DNA from: Paulownia fortunei
Taxonomy: Eukaryota; Streptophyta; Magnoliopsida; Lamiales; Paulowniaceae
DNA: 64,000 bases
NCBI GenBank assembly: GCA_019321725.1
Contig: CM033124.1
Coordinates: forward strand, 14,384,001 to 14,448,000
Direction: 5' to 3'
Positions 52,103 to 64,000 of this stretch are shown here, piece after piece. Each line of letters opens with the position of its first letter. Position 1 is the first letter of the stretch. The notes under the pieces are model-generated. The model saw nothing but the letters and a program-made list of their open reading frames with translations, was not told the origin of the DNA and ran no database searches. Made by a program: the position numbers and the translations under genes.

Positions 52103-54946
52103 ATGGGGAAAAATAGAGATGAGGAGGAGGAGAAGAAGAAGAAGAAGAAGAAGGGGAGACTGCCATGTTGTGAAAAAGAGGGAGTGAGAAGAGGGGCGTG
52201 GACTGCTGAAGAGGACAAGATTCTTGTTGACTTCATCGCTCAAAAAGGGCATGGAACTTGGCGAAATCTCCCTAAACATGCTGGTTCGTCTTTATTCCAT
52301 TTTGGTTCCCTTGTTCGACATTTCTCACTCAACCCCCACCCCGTTCCCCGGTAAATATAGGCCTTCTGATGCATGTTCTGAACCTTTACTAACCTAACAT
52401 GAATGGGCTTGTTGATGCTTGGAAGAAAGAACACTCTTTTTTGACGTAATAAAAGAATCTTAGATGGTCTCCGTTTAACTTAGTAGATTTTTTAAAATCT
52501 GCGGGAAATAATGGAGAACAAATAGGCGAAGACACTGTTAGCAGTTAGCTGACCTCACTTTCGTCTACTTGAAAATTACTGGGTTAAGTACTATTAATCA
52601 TCAATTAATTCTCCGTTCTTGGTTTTTCTTTGATTTGATAAGAGACTATTGATTGCTTACATGTATTCAATTGAATAGTTCTTGCTAATAAGTGGAGACA
52701 GGATAAGGAGTATTTTTGAGTTTGCAATTGATATGTAGCACTGCTAATCTATACAACTCTGGGTTGGGGGAGGTGGGGATGCTGGTTACAAAGTTCATAA
52801 TTTAAGCAGTTTGACTGTATCTGTTTCTGTAGCATGAATGGCTGTGCTAGATGTTTTCAAGTTTCCATTTGTTATATTTTTAAAGGAGATAAAAGTCAAA
52901 AAACAATTTCTTGGCAAGGTTTCTCATGCTGATTCAAGGTTTAAAATGCTGCTATTTATGAGAAGCAATGTGTTCAAGATGGGGACCATATTCTAATTGT
53001 CCTGAAAAGATCTTTCAATACTGCTATCTTAACCCCTCAAAGATGACCCCTGCCCTTAAAATAATATTTGAGATTTCCAGATTGCTGGCACGAAATTGTA
53101 CTTGTTCTGATGCTACCCTTAGTTCTTAAGCCTTATATCTTGAAGTATTCTTACTGCATAGCGATGAACTCAGAAAGTAACATTACTGAAAAGCATTACT
53201 TTGAGCTAGGAATACTATAAGTGAATAAAGTTTATGGCTACTCGTTGCGCTTATGGTTTATTAGTATGTTCAACATAGATCAGACTGCTCATGGATAAAA
53301 TATTTGAACCGTAGCATTGAATTTCTGCATATTCTACCATTTGATCCTTGTCTGGTTTTTATCAGTACTCCCTATTGACAGTTTTTTAACTTTTAAATCA
53401 ATGTCTGCCCATTTTGTGTACTTGTCACAGCAACAAGAAATACAAATGTGAAGGGCAAAAGTCTGTTTGAGTTACCGATGATGATCACTCTCTTAGATGA
53501 AAGAATTGTCCTTAAAATTTCCCCTTCCACCATTATTAAAAGAAGGATTCTCCTAATTGACAGACAATCCTCTTTTTCTGCTTTTCTTTTGTTGCTCCTC
53601 TCTTTGTTGTCTTCAATAAATGAAATCGCCATTCTTGAGCATTGTATTTAAGGGAGAAGGTATCATAATATAGGCATGTTCAGAAAAGTGAGTTGTTCTT
53701 TCCTGTTGACATCAGAGCTTTTATGCCCTTTGAGTTATTCATCCAATGAGTACAGCACAACATGGTCCAAGAAAATGAATATATCATACTCAAATTTCAG
53801 TTTGTTGGGAAACTAAGAGGGACCTTTTGTTTATGTGACAATTACAGGTCTCCTTCGGTGTGGAAAGAGCTGTCGGCTTCGCTGGACAAACTATCTTCGA
53901 CCTGACATTAAACGTGGTCCCTTTAGTCCTGATGAGGAGAATACAATTATTCATCTGCAAGGCACCCTCGGTAACAAGTAATTAATTGCTTTTGTCACCT
54001 TCCCTTATACTGGTTCCTTGTATATCCCATGTATTCTTACATATGATATGCACTTAAATTGTCTTCATAACGTTCCATTTGTTTGAAGACTAGTAATATC
54101 TTATATGTGATAAATGCAAATAAACAAGTGCCCATATGTTTTTTAAGTTTAATATCTTGACCACCCTTGTTGTTTCCTTTTGTTTTGTGAAAGGAAAAAG
54201 CAACATATGTTTCCTTTATCAGGCATCTGTTATCTGTGTTGTTTCTTTAAAGGGCTCCATTTCTATTCTCAATTACTGATTACGACTCTTCCAGATGGGC
54301 TGCCATAGCCTCCCATTTACCTGGAAGAACAGATAATGATATCAAGAATTTCTGGAACTCACATTTGAGGAAGCGCTTCAGCAGCAAAGTCCTCGACCAG
54401 ACATCTTCCTCTTGTAAATCAGTTGATACAAAACGTGACTCTCCTTTAACTTGCCACATCGTTCAGTGTGAGAGTGTTAGACTTGAGGCTGAGTCCCGTC
54501 TGTCTAGAACTCCATTGCTTCTCAATACACCATCAGGTAGTAAATCCGAAGGTGATTACTTCCTGCGCCTGTGGAATTCTGAAGTTGGAGAATCATTTCG
54601 AAACACTAATGAGAGTACAAATGAATGGGATGGAGCTGCATCTCACAGTCCAGCATCACAAACATCATCATTGACAAAAGTTGAATCCGGTTCCAGAGCC
54701 ACAAACCTTGCTGAACCCTGCAGGGCCACAAGCTCCCCTGAAATGGCTGATCAGAAAGTGGAACTTTCGAACTGCAAGAAGGAAGCAGAAGATGTGGCAG
54801 CTTATTCAGACTCCTCAAAATCTTATGAATTGGATGACTCCTCAGATGCAATGCTGAAGCTACTACTAGATTTCCCTGTGGGTGGCAACGATATGGAATT
54901 CCTTCAAGGTCCCATTGATGATGTCTCTACTGACATCCAAGATTAG
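52103..54946 (+). CDS. R2R3-MYB transcription factor, subgroup not assigned
   Basis: Three exons (52103-52283, 53848-53977, 54295-54946) give a 320-aa protein. The R2 repeat has Trp at 33, 53 and 73. R3 has Phe86, Trp105 and Trp124. [20 protein letters not shown] and [20 protein letters not shown] are the recognition regions. The N terminus is odd: instead of MGR-PCC it reads MGKNRD, then four Glu and seven Lys, then [10 protein letters not shown]. The insertion is coded by a GAG/AAG trinucleotide run at 52121-52153. The acidic C-terminal segment ([18 protein letters not shown] near 275-295) could be an activation domain. The gene acts in the nucleus as a DNA-binding regulator; targets are unknown. 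Exon 2 is again 130 nt and the splice phases match the MYB gene upstream, but the two belong to different subgroups. Confidence 0.9.
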
Positions 54947-56014
54947 TTGCACTGACTTCCTAGTCCATAGGAAGTCCCAAGCAGAAGCAGTCTCTTCAAT
55001 CTACAAAGTTAACAAAGTTTACTTTCTCAATTTTCATCTAATAGCTGCCTAGTAACATAGTGTGTATAGTTGGGGAGGTAGGGAAACCAAATTATTGCTT
55101 AGAAAAGAAGCATTTTTATCATGTAGTGAAGCTTGTTAATCCATTAATACATTAGAAAGCTACTTTTCTTTGTTGGGGTTCTTTATCAAACCCATGTTTT
55201 ACTTTTCACATAAATCCATGTCTGTTCTTTAGTTGTAAAATGTGTAGTTTTACTGTTGCGTCTATTTTGTATAGCCAAAGCACTTCAACTCATACACTAT
55301 TCCTCCATTAATGCTCCTGGTGATGAACCATTATGCACAAGCCAAAATTTGCTTTCTAGCCACTTCAAGCAGTTTCCCAACAACCTCTAGTCACTAGAGT
55401 TAATAAATTCTCTTTGTTATCATTTCATTTTCAAGCACTAAATCATGTGCTTTAAGGAGCATAATCTATCTCCTGAAGTTGGCATACACTATATTTTAAA
55501 ATTTACTGCATTTCATTGATTATTCGAAATGTGTAAAATACTTATTTTTTTAAGTGTATATATATCGATATCGATAAATAGTGCAATGCAGTTCAAAATT
55601 AAATGATTATTCGAAACGTGTAAAATACTTATTTGTTAAGTGTATACATATCAATATCGATAAATAGTGCAATGCAGTTCAAAATTAAATGATGTGAAAT
55701 GAGAAATTTGTGCTCAAAAATCAAAACATTTCCACTAATTTCATAGCACACAAAACTTATCAACATTCTTGCAGCTTCCAAACTTGAAACTTTTTTGTTT
55801 TCACAAATACATACACAATGATGACTTTTTCTCCTGAATGTATCTATAAACAAATACAGCGCTCTATGCACTCAAACTAATGAAAAACACATATCAATTC
55901 TACACCAAATTACCACACCATACATCTGAAAAATAAATAGATATCCAAATGGAAAAATAAATGTGAAAATGCAACTTGAGTTTCAAATCAGATCCGACCA
56001 GATAATTTCAGCTT
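54947..56014. other. Intergenic between convergent MYB and remorin genes
   Basis: It contains the 3' UTRs of both genes and an imperfect 87-bp tandem duplication. No coding sequence seen. Confidence 0.6.
55518..55691. repeat. Imperfect 87-bp tandem duplication
   Basis: GATTATTCGAAATGTGTAAA starts unit 1 at 55518 and the near-identical GATTATTCGAAACGTGTAAA starts unit 2 at 55605. The units also share ATCGATAAATAGTGCAATGC. Several substitutions and a small length change in a T run separate them, so this duplication is older than those at 23314 and 44231. Confidence 0.85.
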
Positions 56015-58791
56015 TCAAAAACAGCCAAGCAGTTTCTTTGGAGCAGTTCCAGTGGCACGATACTTTGCCGCTATCTCCTCCGCCTTGAGAAGATCTTCCC
56101 CACGTCTGGCTTCAACCATTGCTCGTTTTTCTTCTGCGGCCTTGTGGACCAGAGCAACCTTGTTCTTCATTTTCTCTATATATTCAGCTTTCTTTTTCTC
56201 CAATTGCTCCTATAGAACAAGCATATATAAGGGATGATAACCAAGCTTACAAGTTGTCCTTATGCAAAGTTCATTCAAACTGATAAAAATATAGGAAGAG
56301 ACATAGCACTTTGTTACCTCAATCTTCTTAAGCTCAGCCTCTAAACTGGCCTTCTTGCTGTTCTCCCAAGCTCCAATAGCAGATATTTTCTTCTGGGCCC
56401 TGTAAATAAATAGTAAGAATGAGCCACATCAACATCCTCCTCAAAGTCAGCCTTATCTAAGATTCTTATTTGGCATTACTGTCACCAAATATTATATCAT
56501 CTTCAGAAAAAACTTATAGTTCATAGGTTTTTAGTTGCTTTATCTCTAATCTAAATATCAAATAGAGTGTAATTGTTTGCAGCTCCTTAAATTGTTCAAA
56601 AGTTTCTAAACTTGCTGGAGTCACAAAAGGAAACAATTGAGGCACAGAAGGTATAAATATAATATATATATATATATATTAACTTTTATGATCAAGAATT
56701 TTTTATTCATTTTATCTATGAATTGGATGCATGATTAAAAACAGATAAAAAAACCCACTAAAAGCCAGCAGAAATAATGTGATTAGAGCTTAAAAAAACA
56801 AACCAATGGAATGATAAAAATTCATTTCAATTCGATTTGTTATATATAATTTCCGAAGCTTGGCCAACTTAATTATTAAAAAAATAATAAAATATGTGTA
56901 AAAAGATAAAAGTATTTGGACTCTATTTGTATTTGGCTCGATTAAATTTCAAGCGAACTCAATTTAATTAGCTCAAATACAATTATTTAATTGTATTTGA
57001 AATTTAATAAAAATTTAAATAAATTTAAACATTAATTTATTCAACTCCATTCGATTTGTTTACAAAGGATAAAATAGAAAGGAACTTGAGAAAGAGAAGA
57101 AAATATGTAAGAGATGAGAGAATGTGGGAAAAAAGTGAATAGAGAGAATAGAAGTGAGATGCATGAGGCTAATTCAGTAATTTCATTGAAAAACTCACCA
57201 AATCAGTTGCTAAGACCCTCTAAATAAACAAAATAGTATATATGTTAATATCATTATACAGATGAAAAATGAGTTCAGTTCCTACTCCAACATAAAGTTT
57301 CTCATATTCATACCCAAAGACCTATTTATTGAGAATTTTCATCTTTACCCTTACAGCACTTTTTATTCTTTCTCTTCATACATTGGCAGAGAACATAATC
57401 ATTCATGTTTGGTGAGAATCCTAAGACGATTGTCTTTTGGGATCCTTGGCTTGGTGCAATGTTCATTTTAATAAATAAATTAATTTAAATGAACAGGGCA
57501 TGCTCAAGAAAGCACTTACTTATTTTCAGCTTTTGACTTCTCACTTTCTTCCCATGCTTTTATTAAAGACAACCTCTTTTCTGTTGCTACCCTGGCAAGC
57601 ACAGCATCTAAGAAAATAATGAAGGAATTAATTTTTTTTTTTATTCATTCAATTACAAAAAAAAAAAAAAAATTCCACCAAAAAGAAATAAAATACTTGA
57701 TTACCTCTGTCGATAGAGCCCTCTGGTTTCTTCTCCTCAACTGCTTCTGGTTCTTTAGCAATAGACACAGTTACACAAAAAAGCTTTAGAAGTTGGCAAA
57801 AAACTGTGTACTTATAAATCATTAATTTCAAATGTATATTTAAAATATATTTTATACACAAGGGGTGCATGTATTATACAGAATACAAGAGAAAATTGTA
57901 ATAAAAGATCGAATTAAGGCAGGAGGTCTAAATGAAATTTGAGATTCACCAAGTAATTTTACAGGATAGAAACTAGTCTTGGGGACAACCTTTTTACATC
58001 CACATAGAAGTAATGGACCCGTAGGCAGTCGATTGAATTCAAATTTACAGAATAATTCGATGCCTGTGAGTGTTGCTTTTTCATAAAACTTTTTGTCTCT
58101 CAAAAAATTTCAACTTTAGACATATAAATTCTAACCAGACACTTATAGTACAAAAGGGAAAAAAAAAATTATAAGCCAACAGAAAACAATTACCAATCGT
58201 GCAACTGTTTTGTCCAGGCTGAAAAACAACAAAGAGATTTAAATGCATTCTTTCACTCCATGAAAAAGTTAGAAACTTTCAATTCCTGATTACCACCCAA
58301 ATTTTGCAAGAAAAATACTACAAAGAACAGCTCCAACCAAGTTAAGTAAGATGCAGTAAAAATACCGAAAGTCCAATTCAAGAAACAATTTTTCCAGACA
58401 AACAGAAATGCACCCTTTTTTCCTTTACATACATAGACCACAAAATCATCTGAAAATAACCATCAAACATGCATGATACTTATAACATATACATACACAT
58501 ATATATACACAGATACTGAATTTTCACATCAAGAAAATTTTGCAAAAAAATTAAAAAGAAGATAAAAATAACATAAACTAGAAGCAGTAGGAGGGATTGT
58601 TGAAGTAAATTACTTTCAACTATGGCAAGAGCTTTGCTGTCATCAGCTTTCTCTTCAGCTGGAGGTGGGATGATGGTTTTCTCCTCAGCCACGTCTTTAG
58701 GAGCTTCAACCGGCTCCGCTGCCGGAGGATCCGACGGCGGAGGCTCGGAACAAGCCTCTGGCTCAACCTTCTTGGCTTCCTCCTCCGCCAT
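56015..58791 (-). CDS. Remorin (group 1, REM1.3-type)
   Basis: Five exons, 58614-58791, 57715-57762, 57520-57607, 56318-56399 and 56015-56209, give a 196-aa protein. The N-terminal half is Pro/Glu/Ala-rich and disordered (MAEEEAKKVEPEACSEPPPS ... ALAIVEKPEAVEEKKPEGS). The conserved C-terminal remorin domain starts at SIDRDAVLARV and forms a long coiled coil (EKRLSLIKAWEESEKSKAEN, ISAIGAWENSKKASLEAELK, EEQLEKKKAEYIEKMKNKV). The protein ends GTAPKKLLGCF, the C-terminal anchor whose Cys is S-acylated. Remorins mark plasma-membrane nanodomains and affect plasmodesmal permeability, virus movement and hormone and immune signalling. The start is the ATG at 58791. The exon 2 acceptor is a weak CTAAAG; a CAG six bases further in also keeps the frame and would drop Pro-Glu. 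Confidence 0.95.
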
Positions 58792-60548
58792 CACCTCAGA
58801 AAACTTAGCTATGTTTGCTGAGCGTACTTTGGCAAAAAAAAAAAAGAAAAAACAGACAGAGAATTTGAAGAAGCAAAGGGCGATATGAATAGTGGAAAAT
58901 TATATAGAGGGTATGGAGATATAATTCAGTGTGTGTTGTGTGTGAGAGAGAAAGAGAGAGATATTAGTAGGAGTTGGTTGGAGGAAGGTAAGTGTCGCTT
59001 GGGATTGAACAGAGAGAAGGGGAGCTGGATGATTGGTACAGATAATGTGTTTGGCGTATTGATGAGTTGGCACACCATGCCCACGAATTTTTATATATAA
59101 AATTGATTATTTTAAGTAATAAAAGATGAATTTAGCAATAAGTCTAGTAAACATCAGTGTTGTAGGTAACTCTTCGTGTTTTACTATTTTATATCTTCTA
59201 TTTTAATTTAATATTTTATTTTATATTTTATTTTATAAATATACATAATTTCCATAAAATGTATAATATTTAAAAAAATATTTATGCATTTGATGTCTAG
59301 TTAGTCAAATACGGGCCATGAAAAATTCAATATTTAATATATATGAATATATTAAGAATTTTTATTAAAAGTTACATTGAAAAAATTGATAAAAAATATA
59401 AAAATAATTAATATATAGATTCATAGATTTAGGGGTAAAATACGATGGTAAAAGAATTATTCGAAAGCAAAAATACGACTTATTTTGATATTATTTTTAT
59501 ATGAATTGTGTTTTTAAATTTTAAACTATGCAAAAATTATTTTATAAGTATTTTTATATTATTTAATTTATAATTATTACATAATTTAGATATAATTATT
59601 AAAAATAATTATTACATTCATAAATTATCAGAATTTTTATTTTTTATTTATAAGACATTTCATTAATACTTACAAATAATTTTTAATTATATTTAAATGT
59701 TACAAATATTTATATAAAATAACTTATAATTCATTAAGTATTATATGAATAAGTACAGCACATGTACTAAATATTTTATCTCCAAAGTATAAAATATTAT
59801 TTGACTGTTCATAATATATATGAAAAATAAAAATATTTTTTAATTATTCATATGTACACGTACTGTATAACTATAATACAAATTTTAATTAAAAGAAAAT
59901 TTTGACGTGCATTTATAATGTGTAATAAAACAACAAATTATAATAAAGGATCCGAACTTATTTTTTGTAGCACCAAATGACCTATTTTGTATCAATAATA
60001 TTTTGTGATGATAAATTTTAATTAAATTATTGGCTCACATAATATACATATTCGGTCTTATTTCAAAATTCCAACAATTGTTAAAGAACGATAATATGTG
60101 TCTCAAAAGTACAAACTCCCAAAGCATGTAAGTGTAGGGATATGTGTCGTAGGAAATTAAGGCCCAATACATTATAGAAGTAGCCGTTGTGAAGAAAGCC
60201 TTGGGAGTGTGTGTAATTATTGTCTTTAAATGTTCGAGTACACCAAAAGTGGTCCTAATTCTGCTGGCACTTTTAACTTACCTATAGCATGACCTCTCCA
60301 CGTTGCGCTTTTTTTTTTTTTTTTTTTTGGCCTTTTATTTTTGAAAGCTGAATTTCACCGTTACTGTGTGTTTTTGGCAAATTCTTCATTTGCCATTTTC
60401 ATTTTCATTTTTATTTTTTTTTTAAGTTGGGAAAAAGTGATTGGAGCGTGTCTTCCTGAGTGAATGAATTTTGGGATCATGGTTTAATTTTCACCATGTA
60501 GCTTGAAAATTGCTCCCTTTGTGCCATTTAGTCACCATCAATGCTAAG

Positions 60549-60912
60549 TAGGGATAACAATGAAACGAGTTTGTGATGAATTTATTAAAATTTAATTATA
60601 AATTAAAATTTTTAAAGATTCGAATTTAGATTTATCCCATTAAGATTTTTAAAATTTGGATCCGTGTCCATTGGGTTCGAGTTAAATACACTTTATAATT
60701 TTAAAAATATTTATAAATATATTTTTCTACCTAAATTTTTTTAAATATATATATTTTTAAAAAATAATATTATATATATAATAAAATAAAAAATTTAACA
60801 TGATGGATTTGAAATGGAACGAATTTAAAAATAAAAATTAAAATTAATATCAAACTCATTTATAATTTGAAAAATACATTCTGAATTCGAATCCAACTCA
60901 TTACTATCCCTA
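60549..60912. mobile_element. Miniature inverted-repeat element with TAGGGAT ends
   Basis: The left end TAGGGATAACAATGAAACG and the complement of the right end, TAGGGATAGTAATGAGTTGG, form imperfect inverted repeats on a 364-bp AT-rich body. This matches the style of the plant TAGGGATGGCAATGGG repeats. Related degenerate sequences lie at about 37920-38240 and 16255-16530. Confidence 0.6.
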
Positions 60913-61993
60913 GACGATGATTCTATAGAATATAGATACCTTATGATTTGAGAAAAAAACAAAGAAGAGAGAAAAGGGTAAAGAGCTATACAATTTGATT
61001 CATTAAACGTGTCGTTTGGGTAATGGAAGAGAAAGATCATTATCCACGTTAGGTAGTGTGTATGTTTTTATAAATTTGGATTTTTTTATTTTTATTTAAT
61101 ATTTAATTTTATAAATATAATTTTAGTGTATAAAATATTTTTTTAAATATATATTTAATTTAAATCATATACACATGCCACACATTTATAAATTAACATA
61201 CGAAATAAAATCTCAAATTAGAATTGAATATCCGAAGTCTGTTTTTATGATTTTCGTTCACTTTTGAATGTCCAAATTGATTGAGTATGTATTTTTTTTA
61301 ATATTACTATTGACAAAGTTAAAAGTTTTTATATTTGTATTTTTAATTGTAATTGTTGAAAATTAATAGTTTCAAATTATTATTTTAAGTGTTACAGTAT
61401 ATTTTGAAAAGAAAATCGTTTAAAAAAAAAAGATAATAGCAATTGTTGTGGCATACAAAATTATCCTTTCCAAAAAATAAAATAATTATTTAATATATGT
61501 ATAAAAAAATTAATCTTTTTAAGTTGAAAACGGGTTGAGTCAATCAAGAACTTCTTGAAAATTACATAAATAGGGACGGAATCGCCTCAAATCGCAATCA
61601 ACCCAAAAATAGCCACCGAATGTGAGTTGTTGTGTTCGGGTTGGACAGCGCCTCGCCAGCCTCATAGTAACCATATACTCTATAATTAATTTCCCTATTT
61701 TTTCAATTTATTAAATAAAAAAATAAAATAAAATAAAATCATTATAAACTTGAATTTAACAGTTGTTAGTTGAGATCATGTGCTCATGCTTCAAACACAG
61801 ATTCTATAAAGATTTATGGACAAAAATTGGACAGTTTGGAGGATGAAATCCACTGTTTCATTTGTTTGAATTAATTCATTTGGACTTATCATAAAATTAA
61901 ATGACATGTTTGTTAAAATTAATCGGATGTGACAAACTTGTCCTTTTTTTTCTTCAAAGAATACTTGTGTACTCCATCAAAATTAAATTTATG

Positions 61994-62395
61994 AGTGTTT
62001 ATAATTTGATAAACTAATTAATTTGACTCGAAATTAAAAATTCAGTACTATCAAAATCGAACAAAAAAATTTGATTCAATATTTGGTTTGTCTTCGATTT
62101 ACACCATACCGAATTATTTTTTTGATATACATATTTTCATATATATTATGTATTTTTGTAATGTTATTTATTATGTACTCACCAAAATAAAAAATATAAT
62201 TATGATTAAATTTTTAACTATTTTTTTATTTTTTTTTAATTCAGTATGCTGAATTACCGAACTGAAATACAAAATAAAAAAATTAAGTAATAACCGATTT
62301 CGATTCGGTATTCGATATAGCATTTTGACATATGAATTTTTTATTTGTCGAATTTTTATTTCGATTCAATTTGATTTTACTGAATAAACACCTCT
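61994..62395. mobile_element. Miniature element flanked by a 13-bp direct repeat
   Basis: A body of about 402 bp has ends AGTGTTTATAATTTG and, on the complement of the right end, AGAGGTGTTTATTCAG. It is flanked by identical AATTAAATTTATG at 61981-61993 and 62396-62408. The interior carries ACCGATTTCGATTCGGTATTCG-like motifs but no ORF. The flanking repeat is AT-rich, so part of its length may be chance. Confidence 0.6.
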
Positions 62396-64000
62396 AATTA
62401 AATTTATGTATTTAATTTTTGAAAATACTGAAATAAAACATCATTTTTCAAAAATAGAACTTTTTTTTTTTCAAAATTACGTTTTTAATTAAAATAATAA
62501 TATATTATATCACTAATTTTTTTACAAATTATAAAACTTTTAATTTTCCAAGATTTATCTAAAGATACAGTATTGGTTGATTCTGGTCCCATAATAAATA
62601 TCAAAGGTTGGATGTAGATAGGTGAAAGATTCTGCGGCTACGGAGACGTGTTGGGTAGGCAAGCTGGTTGCTGTTGGCCCCTGTGGATTGGAATATTCAT
62701 CAACCCCATGACTGCTTTGTCTAAAGCCTGCAAATAAATAATCACATACCCTAATCCCAACTCCACATTAATCAATCTCACATCGTTTGTTCATTAGTTT
62801 GTGATCATTGATATGTCCAACATTATTATCTTGGCCAAAATAAATTTATATTGGCTTTTCTTAAATTGATGCCACATTCAATATTATATATATATATATT
62901 ATATTTCAATATATAAAAAATGAGATATTATATATTGGGTATAATATTTACAAAATTAATTATATTTCACATTAGATAAATTTATATTGGTGTTCCGTAC
63001 TATGACAAAAACATTTTTTTTTCTTTTTTGTTTTTAATAATTGGACAAGAATGCTCCTCAACAATCTATTAAATTTTAATTTCTATCATTTTTGTTAAAT
63101 AAATTTAGTTTTTTTAACATATTCATCAATTTTACTTTACAGAATACATTTTTTGTTATTTTTACGAATATTTGTTGTCTATTTGCTATTTCTTCCAAGC
63201 ATTTCAGAAAGGGGATTGGATCATTTCTTTGATATAAAAAACTAAATTTGATATATGCATTTAGTCCCATTTCATAAAATGATAAGAAGCAAAAGGAGGT
63301 AAACAAAAAAAAAAAGATATATTAGCGTCGAAAATTTACATTGTGAGATTCCTTGTTCCTTATTGCATCACACATTTTTTCCCTCAATTTTTCATCCAAA
63401 TAGAACGGTAACAAATCTTTTTTATTTTATAAATAAATATCTAATGATTTGTATCGAGTATTCATCCACCGTCTATTTACACATAAACACGTACATTTAT
63501 ATGGATATGTGCAAAGATAGATACTAACATCCTCCAACTCTAGCATCTACTACACCCCAAATGAAAATTAACCTATTCTAAAAAAAAATAAGCATTATTT
63601 TCACCTAAAAAAATAGAAAAATAGATATGTGTATGTGAAGCAATTGTCCTTTTGACAAGGACAATGTGCTGTACTTAGTTGGCAATGGCTTCAACCAGAC
63701 CCCACAGGCTTTACCTTCAAATTTAAGTCATTTTAAACTAAGTACATATTGCTTAAACCAATCTCATTACCCTTGTTAAGCAACACTTTAATTATTGTGA
63801 TTTGAGTAATGATAGTCTGGACTGAAGCACACACACAAAAGTTGTATGTATATGTATAGGTCCCCATAAAGGTAAGCAAAAGAATATGAATAATCTTGTC
63901 CATGTCTCCATGGACCATAAATGGCCAACTTCATCCTTAACTTCATCATGTGGTTATACTTTATTGATGTATACCTTTGCTGAAGCCTTCTAAAACTCAA

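Larger units (their letters stand above)
58792..64000. other. Remorin promoter and AT-rich interval with transposon remnants
   Basis: The remorin leader and promoter lie at about 58792-59100, with GAGAGAGAAAGAGAGAGA near 58940. Beyond that I see no coding sequence on either strand. Two miniature elements are listed separately. Small perfect hairpins occur at 63643-63665 and 63671-63745. Another gene could start just beyond the right edge, but nothing inside proves it. Confidence 0.5.

Noticed and set aside
63788..64000. 70-residue minus-strand frame touching the right edge, as the start of another gene
   Set aside because: No domain, no convincing start, and open only over a short AT-rich stretch; it cannot be supported without the neighbouring sequence.

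Overview
This 64 kb window is nuclear DNA of a flowering plant, almost certainly a eudicot. The genes are split by GT-AG introns, are spaced 2 to 8 kb apart, and lie in very AT-rich DNA full of microsatellites and small inverted-repeat transposons. Plant-only families are present: CLE peptides, a fasciclin-like arabinogalactan protein, remorin, RUP-type WD40, R2R3-MYB. The species cannot be named from the sequence alone. No bacterial, viral or organellar gene block was seen.

Layout, left to right. At 510-590 (-) sits what looks like the first coding exon of a methyl-CpG-binding-domain protein that runs off the left edge. At 2724-2975 (-) and 4618-4878 (-) are two tandem CLE peptide precursor genes, duplicated together with their promoters. 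An intronless FLA20/21-like gene follows at 6372-7385 (-). A two-exon membrane steroid-binding protein (MSBP/MAPR) gene spans 9964-12623 (-). An F-box/LRR gene of the At3g48880 type spans 17157-18956 (-), with a further 5' UTR exon near 20.2-20.3 kb. It is head-to-head with a two-exon gene (21719-23143, +) for an 88-aa probable mitochondrial complex I accessory subunit.

The stretch 23.1-31.5 kb is gene-poor, AT-rich and repeat-bearing. A RUP1/RUP2-like UV-B signalling repressor lies at 31481-32716 (+). A second gene-poor stretch (32.7-38.7 kb) carries a six-copy minisatellite and a perfect 74-bp dinucleotide palindrome. The seven-exon CFIm25 gene (38744-42276, +) can be rebuilt completely as a 200-aa protein. 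Two R2R3-MYB genes follow, a LAF1/MYB18-like one (45898-47851, +) and one of uncertain subgroup (52103-54946, +). A five-exon remorin gene lies at 56015-58791 (-). The last 5 kb hold transposon remnants and no gene that can be supported.

The genes do not form a pathway; this is ordinary plant gene order. Two of them (RUP-like and LAF1-like) belong to families with light-signalling members. The points that deserve most attention are the tandem CLE pair with unusual residues in the mature peptide and conserved promoter blocks, the nested miniature transposon with a target-site duplication, the palindrome, and several upstream-ORF arrangements. No previously undescribed multi-gene system was found.
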